A DNA stretch of 64,000 nt from Deltaproteobacteria bacterium (lineage in GTDB: Bacteria > Myxococcota_A > Polyangia > Haliangiales > Haliangiaceae): NCBI GenBank assembly GCA_025353585.1, contig JANXOM010000295.1, positions 1-64,000 of the forward strand, in the 5' to 3' direction. Shown piece by piece: positions 19,132 through 28,287 of this stretch. The translations under genes and the position numbers were made by a program. The notes under the pieces are model-generated. The model was not told the origin of the DNA, did no database searches, and saw only the letters and a list, made by a program, of their open reading frames with translations. Every line of letters starts with the position of its first letter. Position 1 is the stretch's first letter.

Positions 19132-19204
19132 TGTCCTCGAAGTCGTCACGACTTTGCGACGGAACTGTCAAAGAAGGCGAAGGGTGCGTGGCAAACTCCA
19201 CATC

Positions 19205-20314
19205 GTGAAGACCCGCGCTGCCATCGCATTCGAAGCCAATCGCCCGCTCGAGATCGAAGAAGTCGACCTGGAGGGCCCCCGCGCCGGGGAGGTCCTCGTC
19301 GAGATCATCGCGACCGGCGTGTGCCACACCGATGAATTCACGCGCTCGGGCGCGGACCCCGAGGGCCTGTTCCCCGTGATCCTCGGCCACGAGGGCGCGG
19401 GCATCGTGCGCGAGATCGGCCCGGGCGTGACGTCGCTCGCCGTCGGCGACCACGTGATCCCGCTCTACACGCCGGAGTGCCGGCAGTGCAAGTCGTGCCT
19501 CTCGCGCAAGACGAACCTCTGTACGGCGATCCGCGCCACGCAGGGCAAGGGGCTCATGCCGGACAGCACGAGCCGGTTCTCGCTGCGCGGCAAGCCGATC
19601 CATCACTACATGGGCTGCTCGACGTTCGCGAACCACACGGTGTTGCCGGAGATCGCGCTCGCGAAGGTGCGCAAGGACGCGCCGTTCGACAAGATCTGCT
19701 ACGTCGGCTGCGGCGTCACGACCGGCATCGGCGCCGTGCTGTTCACGGCGAAGGTCGAGGCGGGCGCGAACGTCGTCGTGTTCGGGCTCGGCGGCATCGG
19801 CCTCAACGTCGTGCAGGCCGCGCGCATGGTCGGGGCGGACAAGATCGTCGGCGTCGACATCAACCCGGGGCGCGAGAAGCTGGCGCGCTCCTTGGGGCTC
19901 ACGCACTTCGTGAACCCGAAGGAGATCACGGGCGACCTCGTCGGGCACCTGGTCGAGCTCACGGGCGGCGGGGCGGACTACAGCTTCGAGTGCGTGGGCA
20001 ACGTGGAGCTCATGCGCCAGGCGCTCGAGTGCTGCCACCGCGGCTGGGGGGTCAGCGTGGTCATCGGCGTGGCCGGCGCGGGTCAGCACATCCAGACCCG
20101 GCCGTTCCAGCTCGTCACGGGGCGCGTCTGGAAGGGCAGCGCGTTCGGCGGGGCCCGCGGCCGGACCGACGTCCCGAAGATCATCGACTGGTACATGGAC
20201 GGCAAGATCGCGATCGATCCGCTCATCACGCACAAGCTGCCGCTCGAGAAGATCAACGACGCGTTCGAGCTGATGCACGCCGGCACGTCGATCCGCGCCG
20301 TCGTCGAGTTCTGA
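19205..20314 (+). CDS. frmA: S-(hydroxymethyl)glutathione dehydrogenase / class III alcohol dehydrogenase
   Basis: 369 residues, exactly the usual length. Oxidises the formaldehyde-glutathione adduct with NAD. Catalytic zinc ligands are GVCHTDE, GHEGAG and YVGCGVTTG; the structural zinc site is CRQCKSCLSRKTNLC. The Rossmann motif is VFGLGGIGLNVVQAA. GTG 19205 is chosen because KTRAAIAFEANRPLEI is the family's N-terminus. A short hairpin (GTGG/CCAC) sits before the start. No frmR-type regulator or S-formylglutathione hydrolase is adjacent. Confidence 0.95.
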   Translation: MKTRAAIAFEANRPLEIEEVDLEGPRAGEVLVEIIATGVCHTDEFTRSGADPEGLFPVILGHEGAGIVREIGPGVTSLAVGDHVIPLYTPECRQCKSCLSRKTNLCTAIRATQGKGLMPDSTSRFSLRGKPIHHYMGCSTFANHTVLPEIALAKVRKDAPFDKICYVGCGVTTGIGAVLFTAKVEAGANVVVFGLGGIGLNVVQAARMVGADKIVGVDINPGREKLARSLGLTHFVNPKEITGDLVGHLVELTGGGADYSFECVGNVELMRQALECCHRGWGVSVVIGVAGAGQHIQTRPFQLVTGRVWKGSAFGGARGRTDVPKIIDWYMDGKIAIDPLITHKLPLEKINDAFELMHAGTSIRAVVEF

Positions 20315-20317
20315 TCG

Positions 20318-21835
20318 TCAGATCGGCGCGAGCGAGAAGGTCACGCGCACCCGGGTCGAGTCGCCGGTGAGCGTCACCGTGACGTCCTTGCGCCAGCCGG
20401 CCTCGAACGGGTTGATCGAGATCTCGGTGCCGAGGTCGTCGTTGCCCGAGAAGGTGTCCTGGTCGTGCAGGTGCGCGGTCAGGGTGATGGTCTGGCCGGC
20501 GGCCGGGTTCACGTTGATGATGGCGGTGCCGATCGGGTTGCCGAAGGTCGCGCCCTGGTGAATCTGGACGTAGTTGCTGGTGTCCTTGTGGAACATGTTC
20601 GTGGCGTCGCCGTTGCCCTGCGCCGTGATGTCGCCGTAGATCTCGAGGTCGTCGCCGGAGTCGCCGCCCGCGTCGTCGACGGTGATGGCGTTGAGCGTCA
20701 CCTGGACCTGCTGCGTGACGCGGGTGCACTCCTTGACGTCGTAGTCCGTGGTCTCCGACATGCGCGCGGGGGTGTTGTCGGCGAGGTAGTTGAGCTTGTA
20801 CGCGATCGGCGCGCCCGGGCTCTCCTTCGAGTAGTTGCCACCCGCCTTGATGAACGCTATCAGCGAGTCGTAGCTGTCGATCGACTGCGCCGCCGTGCCC
20901 GCATCGCCGCCGAGGATGAACGCCGTGATCTTCGAGTTCGAGATGATGTCCTTGTAGCTGACCGACACGTTGCCCGAGACATCGACGCCGCCGGAGTAGG
21001 CGAAGTCGAGCGCGGCGCCCATCTCCTCGGCCGAGTACGTCGACTCGAACGTGAAGATGACGAGGCGGCCGTAGGTCACCGACGAGACGTACGCGGGCGG
21101 GTGCTCCGCGTTCATGTGGGTCTGCACGTCGGTGAGCGGGACGGTCGGGTCGAGGACGGCGCTCGGGTCGGCCGGCGCGTCGAGGTCGACCGTGTAGTAC
21201 TGCTGCGTGTACTTCACGATGTAGCGCGACATCACCTGGTCGTTCGAGAAGTTGAAGCTCGACTTGAGGCTCGCGATGCCGAGGCCCCAGCTCGCCTGGA
21301 CGCCGAGCGCCATGTTGAGCTGCTCCTCGGAGTGGACCTGCTCGATCTCGGAGTAGAGGTTCGCGGCCGTGGAGCCGGTGACGTCGCTGGAGATGATGCT
21401 CGAGAGCGCGTCGCGGTACGCGGCGAGGCTCGGGCTCGCGATGGTCGCCTGCTTGGAGCCGGAGAGGTTCTCCATGCTGACGGAGATGGTCGCCGGCGCG
21501 CGCGGCATCACGACCTGCGTGAACAGGCCGGTGAGGACGGAGTCGGCGCTGACGAGCGCGCCCGGCCAGAGCGAGTCCGAGTTCGCGGCGTACGCGACGA
21601 TCGAGTCGTACTGCCGCGTCTCCTGCATGTTGGTCGTGGTGCAGGAGTAGTCGCCGCTGACCTGGGCGGGCGACGCGCTGCCCGTGGCGACCGTGGCCGG
21701 CTCGACCGGCAGGTACGGGAGGGTGCGGATGTACGTGTCGATCGAGTCCTGGACCTACGCCTCGCCGGGGACGGCGGACGAGCACGCGGGGACGAGGGCA
21801 GCGGCGGCCAGAACACAGAGCGCCTTGGATCGCAT
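20318..21835 (-). CDS. Thiol-activated-cytolysin (CDC) family lipoprotein with an in-frame TAG at codon 27
   Basis: Read from ATG 21835, codons 1-18 are a lipoprotein signal (LCVLAAAALVPAC). Codon 27 (21757-21755) is TAG, and the frame then continues as QDSIDTYIRTLPYLP and GDYSCTTTN into a full CDC core. The first downstream ATG is codon 70 (21628), which would lose the export signal. Core motifs include VAYAANSDSLWPGALV, FTQVVMPRAP, VKYTQQYYTVDLD, PPAYVSSVTYGRLVIFTFES and GGNYSKESPGAPIAYKL. The Trp-rich undecapeptide of domain 4 is absent: after TTDYDVKEC comes an unrelated, roughly 125-residue, Asp/Thr-rich beta domain. CDCs oligomerise into membrane pores. Convergent with frmA, 3 bp apart. 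Confidence 0.8.
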
Positions 21836-21997
21836 GCAGAGCCCTAGAGCAAGGCGGGGGCCAGCCGATGCGCAACTCGCGCGCCCGCCTGCGCTAGCGA
21901 CTACCGTCCGTGGCAACTCGATCAGCCGCGGTGCGACACCCCGCGCTGGGGACAGCGAGCCCTACCCGGAGGGGCCTGGCCCCTTTAATTCGAGTTG

Positions 21998-22660
21998 TTA
22001 CAAGTAGTTGACGATGGAATCGCGGGTCAGGCCGGTCGGCAGGCCGCCGACGACCTGATCGGCGGGCAGGGTGCCCCGGAGCCAGAGGGTGCGCGAGACC
22101 ATGACGCGAAAGATGCCGAGGAGCGCGGCCTCGACAGCCGGGCCCGTCGGGCCCTCGAGCGTCCGGTAGGCGCGCGCGATCGCCTCGAGGGTGGCGAGGC
22201 CCTCGGCCTGCGGCTCGGCGCGCAGGTGATACTCGGACGCGGCCGCGGCGTCGCCGAGGGTCACGCGCGGGAGGGCGGCGAGGCCGGGGACGCGGTGGCC
22301 CATCTTTCCCGCCTGCCGCCAGTTGCCGTCCGGCACGACGAGCGTGATCGGGGCGCCGGGCGGGAGCGTGGCGATCGGGACCGCATCGGCGGCGGGGTAG
22401 AGGAGGACGGCGCGCTCGTCCGGCGCGAGCACCGCGGCCGGCAGCGGCTGCGCGCGATCGCCGATGACGCCGACGCGGCTCCCGACCAGCGCGCGCGCGG
22501 CGAGGAGGCCGGTGTTCGTCGGCTTGCGCGCCTCGCGATAGTGCACGAGGAGCAAGAGGCGCGTGCGCGTCTCGAGCCGCGGGACCAGCGCGCAGATGCA
22601 GAGCGCCGCGTACATCCGGCAGACGGCGCAGCGCCGGTCTGCATGCTCGCGACGGCTCAC
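21998..22660 (-). CDS. tapT: DTW-domain tRNA-uridine aminocarboxypropyltransferase
   Basis: 220 residues. TapT enzymes transfer the 3-amino-3-carboxypropyl group from SAM to a tRNA uridine. The N-terminal Cys cluster RRCAVCRMYAALCIC matches the family, and LVVPDGNWRQAGKM is the DTW motif region, here with Asn in place of the usual Thr of DGTW. The rest (HYREARKPTNTG, LYP) also fits. The Asn substitution is worth noting but need not abolish activity. ATG overlaps the GFA stop (ATGA). Confidence 0.82.
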   Translation of the reverse strand: MSRREHADRRCAVCRMYAALCICALVPRLETRTRLLLLVHYREARKPTNTGLLAARALVGSRVGVIGDRAQPLPAAVLAPDERAVLLYPAADAVPIATLPPGAPITLVVPDGNWRQAGKMGHRVPGLAALPRVTLGDAAAASEYHLRAEPQAEGLATLEAIARAYRTLEGPTGPAVEAALLGIFRVMVSRTLWLRGTLPADQVVGGLPTGLTRDSIVNYL

Positions 22661-23109
22661 AGATAGCTGTGTACCGCGGGCGCCGTCGTCCAGTCATCGT
22701 GCGCGCCATCGGCGTAGTGGATCGGCGCGGCCGCGAGCTCGGCGTCGCTGGCGTCGTCGAGCGCGCCCAGGTTCACGGCGTAAAAGTCCGCGGTCTCGTA
22801 CGGGCCGCCGCCCGAGCTGAACGGGCGAACGCCGCATGTGCGGCAGAAGTAGAGGTGCAGGTACGGCTCCGGCTTGCTCGGCGGCGTGCGCTGGAAGTCG
22901 TGCAGCAGCTCGGCGCCGGCGGTGACGCGCAGGGCCCCCTTCCTGGCCATCGCGAACCAGAGGCGGGCCTTCTTGCAGAAGCGGCAGTTGCAGCGCGTGG
23001 TGCCGCCGGCGAGGTCGAGGTCGGCTTCGAACTCGATGGCGCCGCAGGTGCAGCTGCCGTGGAAGGTCTGGGTCATGCCGGTAAGAGCGGCCGCCGCGCG
23101 AAAACTCAT
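22657..23109 (-). CDS. GFA-family zinc protein (CENP-V/GFA domain)
   Basis: 150 residues from ATG 23109, which overlaps the sigma-factor stop (ATGA); an internal ATG at 23076 gives the commoner N-terminus MTQTFHGSCTCGAI. Cysteines are SCTCGAIEF, TRCNCRFCKK and FCRTCGVRPF, the two-zinc pattern of the glutathione-dependent formaldehyde-activating/CENP-V fold. Members are generic; formaldehyde activity is not established for most. A formaldehyde dehydrogenase (frmA) lies 2.8 kb away but in a different unit. Confidence 0.85.
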   Translation of the reverse strand: MSFRAAAALTGMTQTFHGSCTCGAIEFEADLDLAGGTTRCNCRFCKKARLWFAMARKGALRVTAGAELLHDFQRTPPSKPEPYLHLYFCRTCGVRPFSSGGGPYETADFYAVNLGALDDASDAELAAAPIHYADGAHDDWTTAPAVHSYL

Positions 23110-24029
23110 CGGTCCCCGAGACCGAATCTCGCGTGCACCGCCGGCGCGAGGAAGCCGGTCATCTCCGCGATGCGGTCCCCACGCAGGGTCAGCACGTTCA
23201 GCGCGCCGACGCCGAACGCGGGCCCCTGCAGGCACGCAAACGCCAGCTGCGCGTTCGCGCGCATGGGGACCAGCCGCCAGGCGGTCGCGAACATCTGCTC
23301 GCGCATGAACCGTCCGATGGCATCGTGGCCGCGGAACCAGGAGGGGATCGGCGGCATCGAGAAGCGCGCGTCCTCCGTAAGGAGCGCGAGGATCGCGGGG
23401 CCATCGGCGCGTGCCCAGGCATCGGCGAACGCGGTCACGAGCGCGAGCTGCGCAGGGTCGCCGAGCGCGCGCAAGGTCGCCTGCTGCGAGAGCGGGGGCA
23501 CGCGGGCCGTCACGGTCGCCCGTGCCCGCTGGAGCGCGCTCGTGACGGCGGCGGTGGTCGTGCCGAGGAGGTCGGCGAGCTCGTCGGCGGAGAAGCCGAG
23601 CACCTCGCAGCTGATCAGCGCGGCCCGCTGCATCGGCGGCAGGTGCTGGAGCGCGACGACGTACGCGAGCTCGACGTGCACCCGGCGCGCATAGCTGGCC
23701 TCCGGATCGTCGGGATAGGGCTCGAGCCACGGCACCTCCTCCGCCGGCCCCGCGAGGGCCACGCCGGCGGCGGTCGGCTCCGAGAGCTCGGTCGCGAGGA
23801 CGCGGCGTGGCCGCTTCGCGAGCAGGCGCAGGCACGCGTTCGTGGCGATGCGGTAGAGCCACGCCCGCAGCGGGGCTCGACGCGCGAAGCCGGCGTAGCC
23901 CTGCCAGGCGCCGAGCAGCGCGTCCTGGAGCGCGTCATCGGCGTCGTGCACCGAGCCGAGCATCCGGTAGCAGTGCGCGTGGAGCTCGGCGCGGAGCGGG
24001 GCGACCTTCGCCTCGAAGTCATCGGCCAT
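23106..24029 (-). CDS. ECF sigma factor, SigG/TIGR02960-like, with C-terminal SnoaL domain
   Basis: 307 residues. Region 2 is in LHAHCYRMLGSVHDADDALQ and LRAWLYRIATNACLRLL; the family insert EVPWLEPYPDD follows; region 4 is HLPPMQRAALISCEVLGFSA then TTAAVTSALQRARATV. The last 120 residues form a SnoaL-like domain (LLTEDARFSMPPIPSWFRG), the hallmark of ECF groups that are regulated by this domain rather than by an anti-sigma factor. No anti-sigma gene is adjacent, which fits. It overlaps both neighbours by 1-4 bp, so it is expressed with the GFA and tapT genes. Confidence 0.88.
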   Translation of the reverse strand: MADDFEAKVAPLRAELHAHCYRMLGSVHDADDALQDALLGAWQGYAGFARRAPLRAWLYRIATNACLRLLAKRPRRVLATELSEPTAAGVALAGPAEEVPWLEPYPDDPEASYARRVHVELAYVVALQHLPPMQRAALISCEVLGFSADELADLLGTTTAAVTSALQRARATVTARVPPLSQQATLRALGDPAQLALVTAFADAWARADGPAILALLTEDARFSMPPIPSWFRGHDAIGRFMREQMFATAWRLVPMRANAQLAFACLQGPAFGVGALNVLTLRGDRIAEMTGFLAPAVHARFGLGDR

Positions 24030-24385
24030 CAGTCGCAGGTGTGCGTGAAGAACGCGATGTAGCAACACGAGCCCGCGGCGGCGCGACGGGTCTCGAGGGC
24101 GCTGAAGCTCGCCACGGGCTGCGGGTACGCCGAGTCCTCGTGGCTCGGGATCGTGCGCGGACAGCCCTCGAACGGCGGCGCCTGGAACGGCCGGTCGTTG
24201 CGCCGGCCCGGCTGACACACCACGTGGTGCGCGAACGCGCACTCGACCTCGGGCGCCGTCGGCTCGGGAAAGCGCGGGTCGGCGACGGGCGGCGGCGGTA
24301 CCGATGCGGCGGGCGGCGGCATGACGCGAGCGGGCGCCGGGCCACACGCGAGGAGCAGGCCCAGCACGGACGCGGCGCGCAGCAC
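24029..24385 (-). CDS. Small predicted lipoprotein
   Basis: 118 residues from GTG 24385. Signal AASVLGLLLAC (Cys14), then a Pro/Ala linker (about 15-40) and a small domain with five cysteines (VECAFAHHVVC, FEGCP, SCCYIAFFTHTC). Unknown family. It lies between the MFS pump (12 bp upstream) and the sigma factor (1-bp overlap), so it is part of the same run. Confidence 0.6.
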   Translation of the reverse strand: MLRAASVLGLLLACGPAPARVMPPPAASVPPPPVADPRFPEPTAPEVECAFAHHVVCQPGRRNDRPFQAPPFEGCPRTIPSHEDSAYPQPVASFSALETRRAAAGSCCYIAFFTHTCD

Positions 24386-24397
24386 CCCCCGACGGTA

Positions 24398-25927
24398 TCA
24401 GTGCGCGCCGGCCGGCGGCGGGCCCGGCTTTGGCTTCTTGAGCAGCGCGACCATGAACAGGCCGCACAGGATCGCGATCGTGGTCAGGCGGAAGCCGTCC
24501 TCGAACGAGAGGACCATCGACTGCGTGCGCACCTGGTTGGCGATGCCGAGGATCGGGTCGATGGCGCCGTGCGCGGCGAGCTGCATCTGCGACGCGGAGT
24601 CGTAGATGTTGATGTGCTCGCCGAGGCTCGTGCTGTGCCGGGCGATGCCGTTCGCCACGACCGTGCCCATCCACGCCGTGCCGAGGGAGCCGCCGAGCTC
24701 GCGCGTCAGGTTGAAGAGGCCCGTCGCGTTGCCGCGCTGATGCTGCGGGAGATCCGAGAGCGCCGCGACGCTCACGGGGATGAAGATGAAGCCGAGGCCG
24801 AGGGAGCGGATGAGGTTCGGCATCAGGAGGTGGAAGAAGTCCGCGTCCTGCGTCAGGTGAGTGGCCGTGAACTGCGACAGCGTCACGACGGCCACGCCGA
24901 GGAGGAGCATGAGGCGCGCGTCGACCTTGCCCATGAAGCGACCGATGAGCGGCATCAGCAGCACCTGGCCCGCGCCCGCGTAGAGAAAGATCGTGCCGAT
25001 CTGCAGCGCGGTGTAGTGCATCACCGAGCCGCAGTAGAGCGAGAACAGGTAGCTCGTCCCGAACAGCGCGAGGCCCGTCAGGAAGTTCAGGCCGGTGCCG
25101 GCGGTGTAGCTGCGGTTCTTGAACACGCGCAGATCCACGACGGGGTTGTCCGTCTCGAGCTCGTAGATGATGAACGTCACGAGCGACGTGGCCGCGACCG
25201 CGCCGAGCGCGAGGATCAGGTTGCTGTCGCCCCAGCCCTCGCGATTGCCCTCCTCGAGGCAGTACTGGAGGCTCGCCATGCCGACGGCGAGGAGGCCGAT
25301 GCCGACCTTGTCGATGGGCTTCGTGTCGGGCACGAACCCCGGCTCCTTGATGACGCGCGGGATCGCGAACGCCACGGCGAGGCCGATCGGAACGTTGACG
25401 AGGAAGACCCAGTGCCAGCTCGCCCACTCGATGAGGTAGCCGCCGATCGTCGGACCGAGGAGCGGGCCCGTGATCGCGCCGAGGCCGAAGAGCGCGGCCG
25501 CCATGCCGTGCTGCGCGCGCGGGTAGCGCGAGAACAGGATCGCCTGCGACGTCGGGATGATCGCGCCGCCGCCCATGCCCTGCAGCACGCGGAACACGAC
25601 GAGCGCGGGCAGGTTCCACGCGGTGCCGCACAGCGCGCTCGCGATCGTGAAGATGAGGACCGAGGTGGCGTAGTACCGGCGAAAGCCGAACCGGCGCTGC
25701 AGCCAGCCCGTCATCGGGATGACGACGATGTTCGCCATCATGTAGCCCGTCGAGACCCAGCCGATCTGATCGATCGGCGTCCCGAAGCTCGCGCGGATGT
25801 CGGACAGCGCGACGTTGATGATCGAGATATCGACCGTCGCCATGAGCGCGGCGGCCATCACGAGGATCGTGATCGCGGCCTTGCTGCCCTGGATCGGGCC
25901 TTCGTTGGGGACGGGGGGGCCGGCCAT
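24398..25927 (-). CDS. DHA2-family (EmrB-type) MFS efflux permease
   Basis: 509 residues with about 14 transmembrane helices, the DHA2 topology. Conserved motifs: LSDIRASFGTPIDQIGWVST after helix 1, GWLQRRFGFRRYY between helices 2 and 3, GMGGGAIIPTSQAILFSRYP and GLGAITGPLLGPTIGGYL (motif C of drug/H+ antiporters). It exports small hydrophobic compounds by proton exchange. It forms a tripartite pump with the membrane-fusion protein 10 bp upstream; no TolC-type gene is nearby. Confidence 0.92.
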   Translation of the reverse strand: MAGPPVPNEGPIQGSKAAITILVMAAALMATVDISIINVALSDIRASFGTPIDQIGWVSTGYMMANIVVIPMTGWLQRRFGFRRYYATSVLIFTIASALCGTAWNLPALVVFRVLQGMGGGAIIPTSQAILFSRYPRAQHGMAAALFGLGAITGPLLGPTIGGYLIEWASWHWVFLVNVPIGLAVAFAIPRVIKEPGFVPDTKPIDKVGIGLLAVGMASLQYCLEEGNREGWGDSNLILALGAVAATSLVTFIIYELETDNPVVDLRVFKNRSYTAGTGLNFLTGLALFGTSYLFSLYCGSVMHYTALQIGTIFLYAGAGQVLLMPLIGRFMGKVDARLMLLLGVAVVTLSQFTATHLTQDADFFHLLMPNLIRSLGLGFIFIPVSVAALSDLPQHQRGNATGLFNLTRELGGSLGTAWMGTVVANGIARHSTSLGEHINIYDSASQMQLAAHGAIDPILGIANQVRTQSMVLSFEDGFRLTTIAILCGLFMVALLKKPKPGPPPAGAH

Positions 25928-25937
25928 AAATCGCCGC

Positions 25938-27149
25938 CTACTTCGTGTGAATGACGACTTCGGCGCTCATGCCCGGACGGAGCATCTTGGCGTCGGTGCG
26001 CTTGTCGAGGACGATCTTCACCGGCACGCGCTGCGTGACCTTCGTGAAGTTACCCGACGCGTTCTCCGGCGGGAGCAGCGAGAACCGCGAGCCCGTGCCG
26101 GCGGCGATCGAGTCCACGTGCCCGGCGAACGTGCCGTCGAACGAGTCGATCTCGATCTCGGCGGTCTGTCCGGCCTTGATGTCCTTGAGCTGCGTCTCCT
26201 TGAGGTTCGCCACGACCCACGTATCTCCGAGATCGACGACCGCCATCAGCGGCCGCTCGGGGCCGACGATCTGACCCGGCTCGACGTTCCGCTTCGCGAT
26301 GTTGCCCGCGATCTCCGCGCGCACCTTCGTGTAGTCGACATCGAGCTGGGCGCGATCGACGGCCGTCTGCGCCTGCGCGACCTTTGCCTCGGCGAGCGCG
26401 ACTTGCGCCTTTGCCGACTCGAGCTGCTCGTCGACCGTCGACGCCGCGAGCAGGCGGCCCTGTGCCGTCTCCACGCTGCCGGAGGAGTTGCTGCGGTTCG
26501 CCATCGCGCTCGCGAGGCGCGCGTTCGCCTCGGAGAGCATCGCCTGCGCCTGCTCGTCGACGGCCACCTTGGCGTCGACCTCGTTCTGGGCGACCGCCCC
26601 CGCCGCGTGGAGCTTCTCGGCGCGCGCGCGATCGATCTGCGCGAGCTGCACGCGCGACTTCGCCGCGACGATGTCGGCCTTGGCCTGATCGATGAGCGCG
26701 TTCGTGCTGCCGCTGGAGGCCGCCGCGATCGTGACGCCGCCCTTGGCCGCGACGAGGTTCGCCTTCGCCGTCTTGTCGGTCAGCGCGAGCTGCGTCTGCG
26801 CCGCGTGGAGCGTGGCGTTCGTCGCCGCGAGGTCGGCCCGCACCGAGGCGAGGCGGACCTGCTGGTCGCGGTCGTCCAGCTCGACGAGCACCTGGCCGAC
26901 CGTCACCGCCTCGTTGTCCGAGACATCGACCTTCTTCACCTGGCCCGCGATGCGCGGGGCGACCGATTGCACGTGCGCCTCGACCTGGGCGTCATCGGTC
27001 GTCTCCTTGCCGAGGCGCGTGAAGTAGATCGCGGTGGCGACGCCGCTCGCGACGACGAGGAGCCCGAGGAACACGAACGGCGCGCGCTTCCGCTTCGCGA
27101 CTGGGGCAGTTTGGACGACGGGGAGAGGAGCTGCAGCGACCACGGCCAT
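25938..27149 (-). CDS. EmrA/HlyD-type membrane-fusion protein
   Basis: 403 residues from ATG 27149 (an upstream in-frame TTG at 27182 is less likely). An N-terminal helix (FVFLGLLVVASGVATAIYF) anchors it. The lipoyl halves are VQSVAPRIAGQVKKVDVSDN and VRAEIAGNIAKRNVEPGQIV, around a long alpha-hairpin coiled coil (about 100-260) rich in Ala/Gln/Lys. The beta-barrel region includes TWVVANLKETQLKDIKAGQ. It links the inner-membrane pump to an outer-membrane channel. First gene of the efflux/sigma-factor run. Confidence 0.92.
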   Translation of the reverse strand: MAVVAAAPLPVVQTAPVAKRKRAPFVFLGLLVVASGVATAIYFTRLGKETTDDAQVEAHVQSVAPRIAGQVKKVDVSDNEAVTVGQVLVELDDRDQQVRLASVRADLAATNATLHAAQTQLALTDKTAKANLVAAKGGVTIAAASSGSTNALIDQAKADIVAAKSRVQLAQIDRARAEKLHAAGAVAQNEVDAKVAVDEQAQAMLSEANARLASAMANRSNSSGSVETAQGRLLAASTVDEQLESAKAQVALAEAKVAQAQTAVDRAQLDVDYTKVRAEIAGNIAKRNVEPGQIVGPERPLMAVVDLGDTWVVANLKETQLKDIKAGQTAEIEIDSFDGTFAGHVDSIAAGTGSRFSLLPPENASGNFTKVTQRVPVKIVLDKRTDAKMLRPGMSAEVVIHTK

Positions 27150-27274
27150 AGAGTTAGCACGCGTGTGCACGGTGGGGGCCAATCGCCACTGCGTCCCGGC
27201 GCCGCGAGGCGCGTCGCGGCGGCCGTGCGCTGTCGGAACCCCGACATGCGTCGTCGATCCCGACTGGATCGGAC

Positions 27275-27280
27275 TAGAAT
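27275..27280 (+). promoter_or_regulatory. Candidate -10 box (TAGAAT)
   Basis: TAGAAT lies 8 nt before ATG 27289 with no Shine-Dalgarno between them. Confidence 0.45.
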
Positions 27281-27288
27281 CGCCGACG

Positions 27289-28278
27289 ATGGCCGACGAC
27301 GCGAGAGTGGAGAGTGAGGGCTTCTACGAGATGCTGTGGGACTGTCCCCACTGCGAGACCAAGGGGCTCTTCGGCAAGACCCAGCGGCACTGCCCCGAGT
27401 GTGGGGCGCCGCAGGACGCGAGCACGCGCTACTTCCCGACGCCCGATCAGCAGAAGCTCGTCGTCGGGCACGTGTACGAGGGCGCCGACGCGAGCTGTCC
27501 CGCGTGCACCGCGCCGCAGTCCGCGCGCGCGAAGAACTGCACGCAGTGCGGCTCGCCGATGGACGGGAGCCAGCAGGTGCGCGAGGCGATCGACCGGAGC
27601 GTGGCCGCGGCGCAGGCCGGGGCGCGCACCGTGGCCGCGCAGCACAGGCGACGGCGGTGGCCGATCTTCGCGGCCGTCAGCGCGGTCGTGGTCGCGCTCG
27701 GCGTCGCGATCTGGTTCCTGTTCATCCGCACGCATCACGGCGAGGTCACGATCACCGGGCATCGCTGGGCGCGCACCATCGCCATCGAGCAGTTCGGCGA
27801 TCAGCACCACGAGGCGTGGCGCGACGCCGTGCCCGCCTCGGCGTCGTTCCCGACCTGCTTCCGCAAGCAGCGCACCACGCGGCAGGTCCCCGACGGCGAG
27901 GAGTGCCACTCCGAGCGCAAGGACAAGAAGGACGGCACGTTCGAGCAGGTCCGCAAGTGCACGCCGAAAACGCGCAGCGAGGGCATCGACGACGACTGGT
28001 GCTCGTACACGCTGCGCGAGTGGGCGAAGATCAGCGAGGAGAAGGCGAGCGGCGCCGGCCTCGCCCCGGCCTGGCCCGCCGTCACGCTCGCGGTCGACAC
28101 GCCGGCGACCTTCGGCGCGCGTCGCCAGGGGCATCGCGGCGAGACCCTGACGCTCGACTTCGGCCCCGATGACGCGTGCGATGTGCCCGACGCGATCTGG
28201 CGCAAGTACGCCGACGGCGCGCGGGCCAAGGTCGACCTCCGCGCCCGCTCCGGCGGCGTGGTCTGCGACTCTCTCTAG
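27289..28278 (+). CDS. Double zinc-ribbon membrane-anchored protein
   Basis: 329 residues. Two zinc ribbons: CPHC then HCPECG (about 19-40), and CPAC then CTQCG (about 68-88). A basic stretch RRRRW precedes one transmembrane helix (PIFAAVSAVVVALGVAIWFLFI, about 122-143). The C-terminal half is soluble, with the paired-Cys segment EECHSERKDKKDGTFEQVRKC. Zinc ribbons at the cytoplasmic end and an exported domain suggest a scaffold or regulator; no family name is offered. Divergent from the efflux operon, convergent with ppk1. Confidence 0.65.
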   Translation: MADDARVESEGFYEMLWDCPHCETKGLFGKTQRHCPECGAPQDASTRYFPTPDQQKLVVGHVYEGADASCPACTAPQSARAKNCTQCGSPMDGSQQVREAIDRSVAAAQAGARTVAAQHRRRRWPIFAAVSAVVVALGVAIWFLFIRTHHGEVTITGHRWARTIAIEQFGDQHHEAWRDAVPASASFPTCFRKQRTTRQVPDGEECHSERKDKKDGTFEQVRKCTPKTRSEGIDDDWCSYTLREWAKISEEKASGAGLAPAWPAVTLAVDTPATFGARRQGHRGETLTLDFGPDDACDVPDAIWRKYADGARAKVDLRARSGGVVCDSL

Positions 28279-28287
28279 CGCGGCCGC

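Noticed and set aside
21970..21990. AGGGG-CCTGG-CCCCT hairpin followed by TTAATT as a terminator
   Set aside because: On the plus strand it has no gene in front; on the minus strand, after tapT, there is no T tract.
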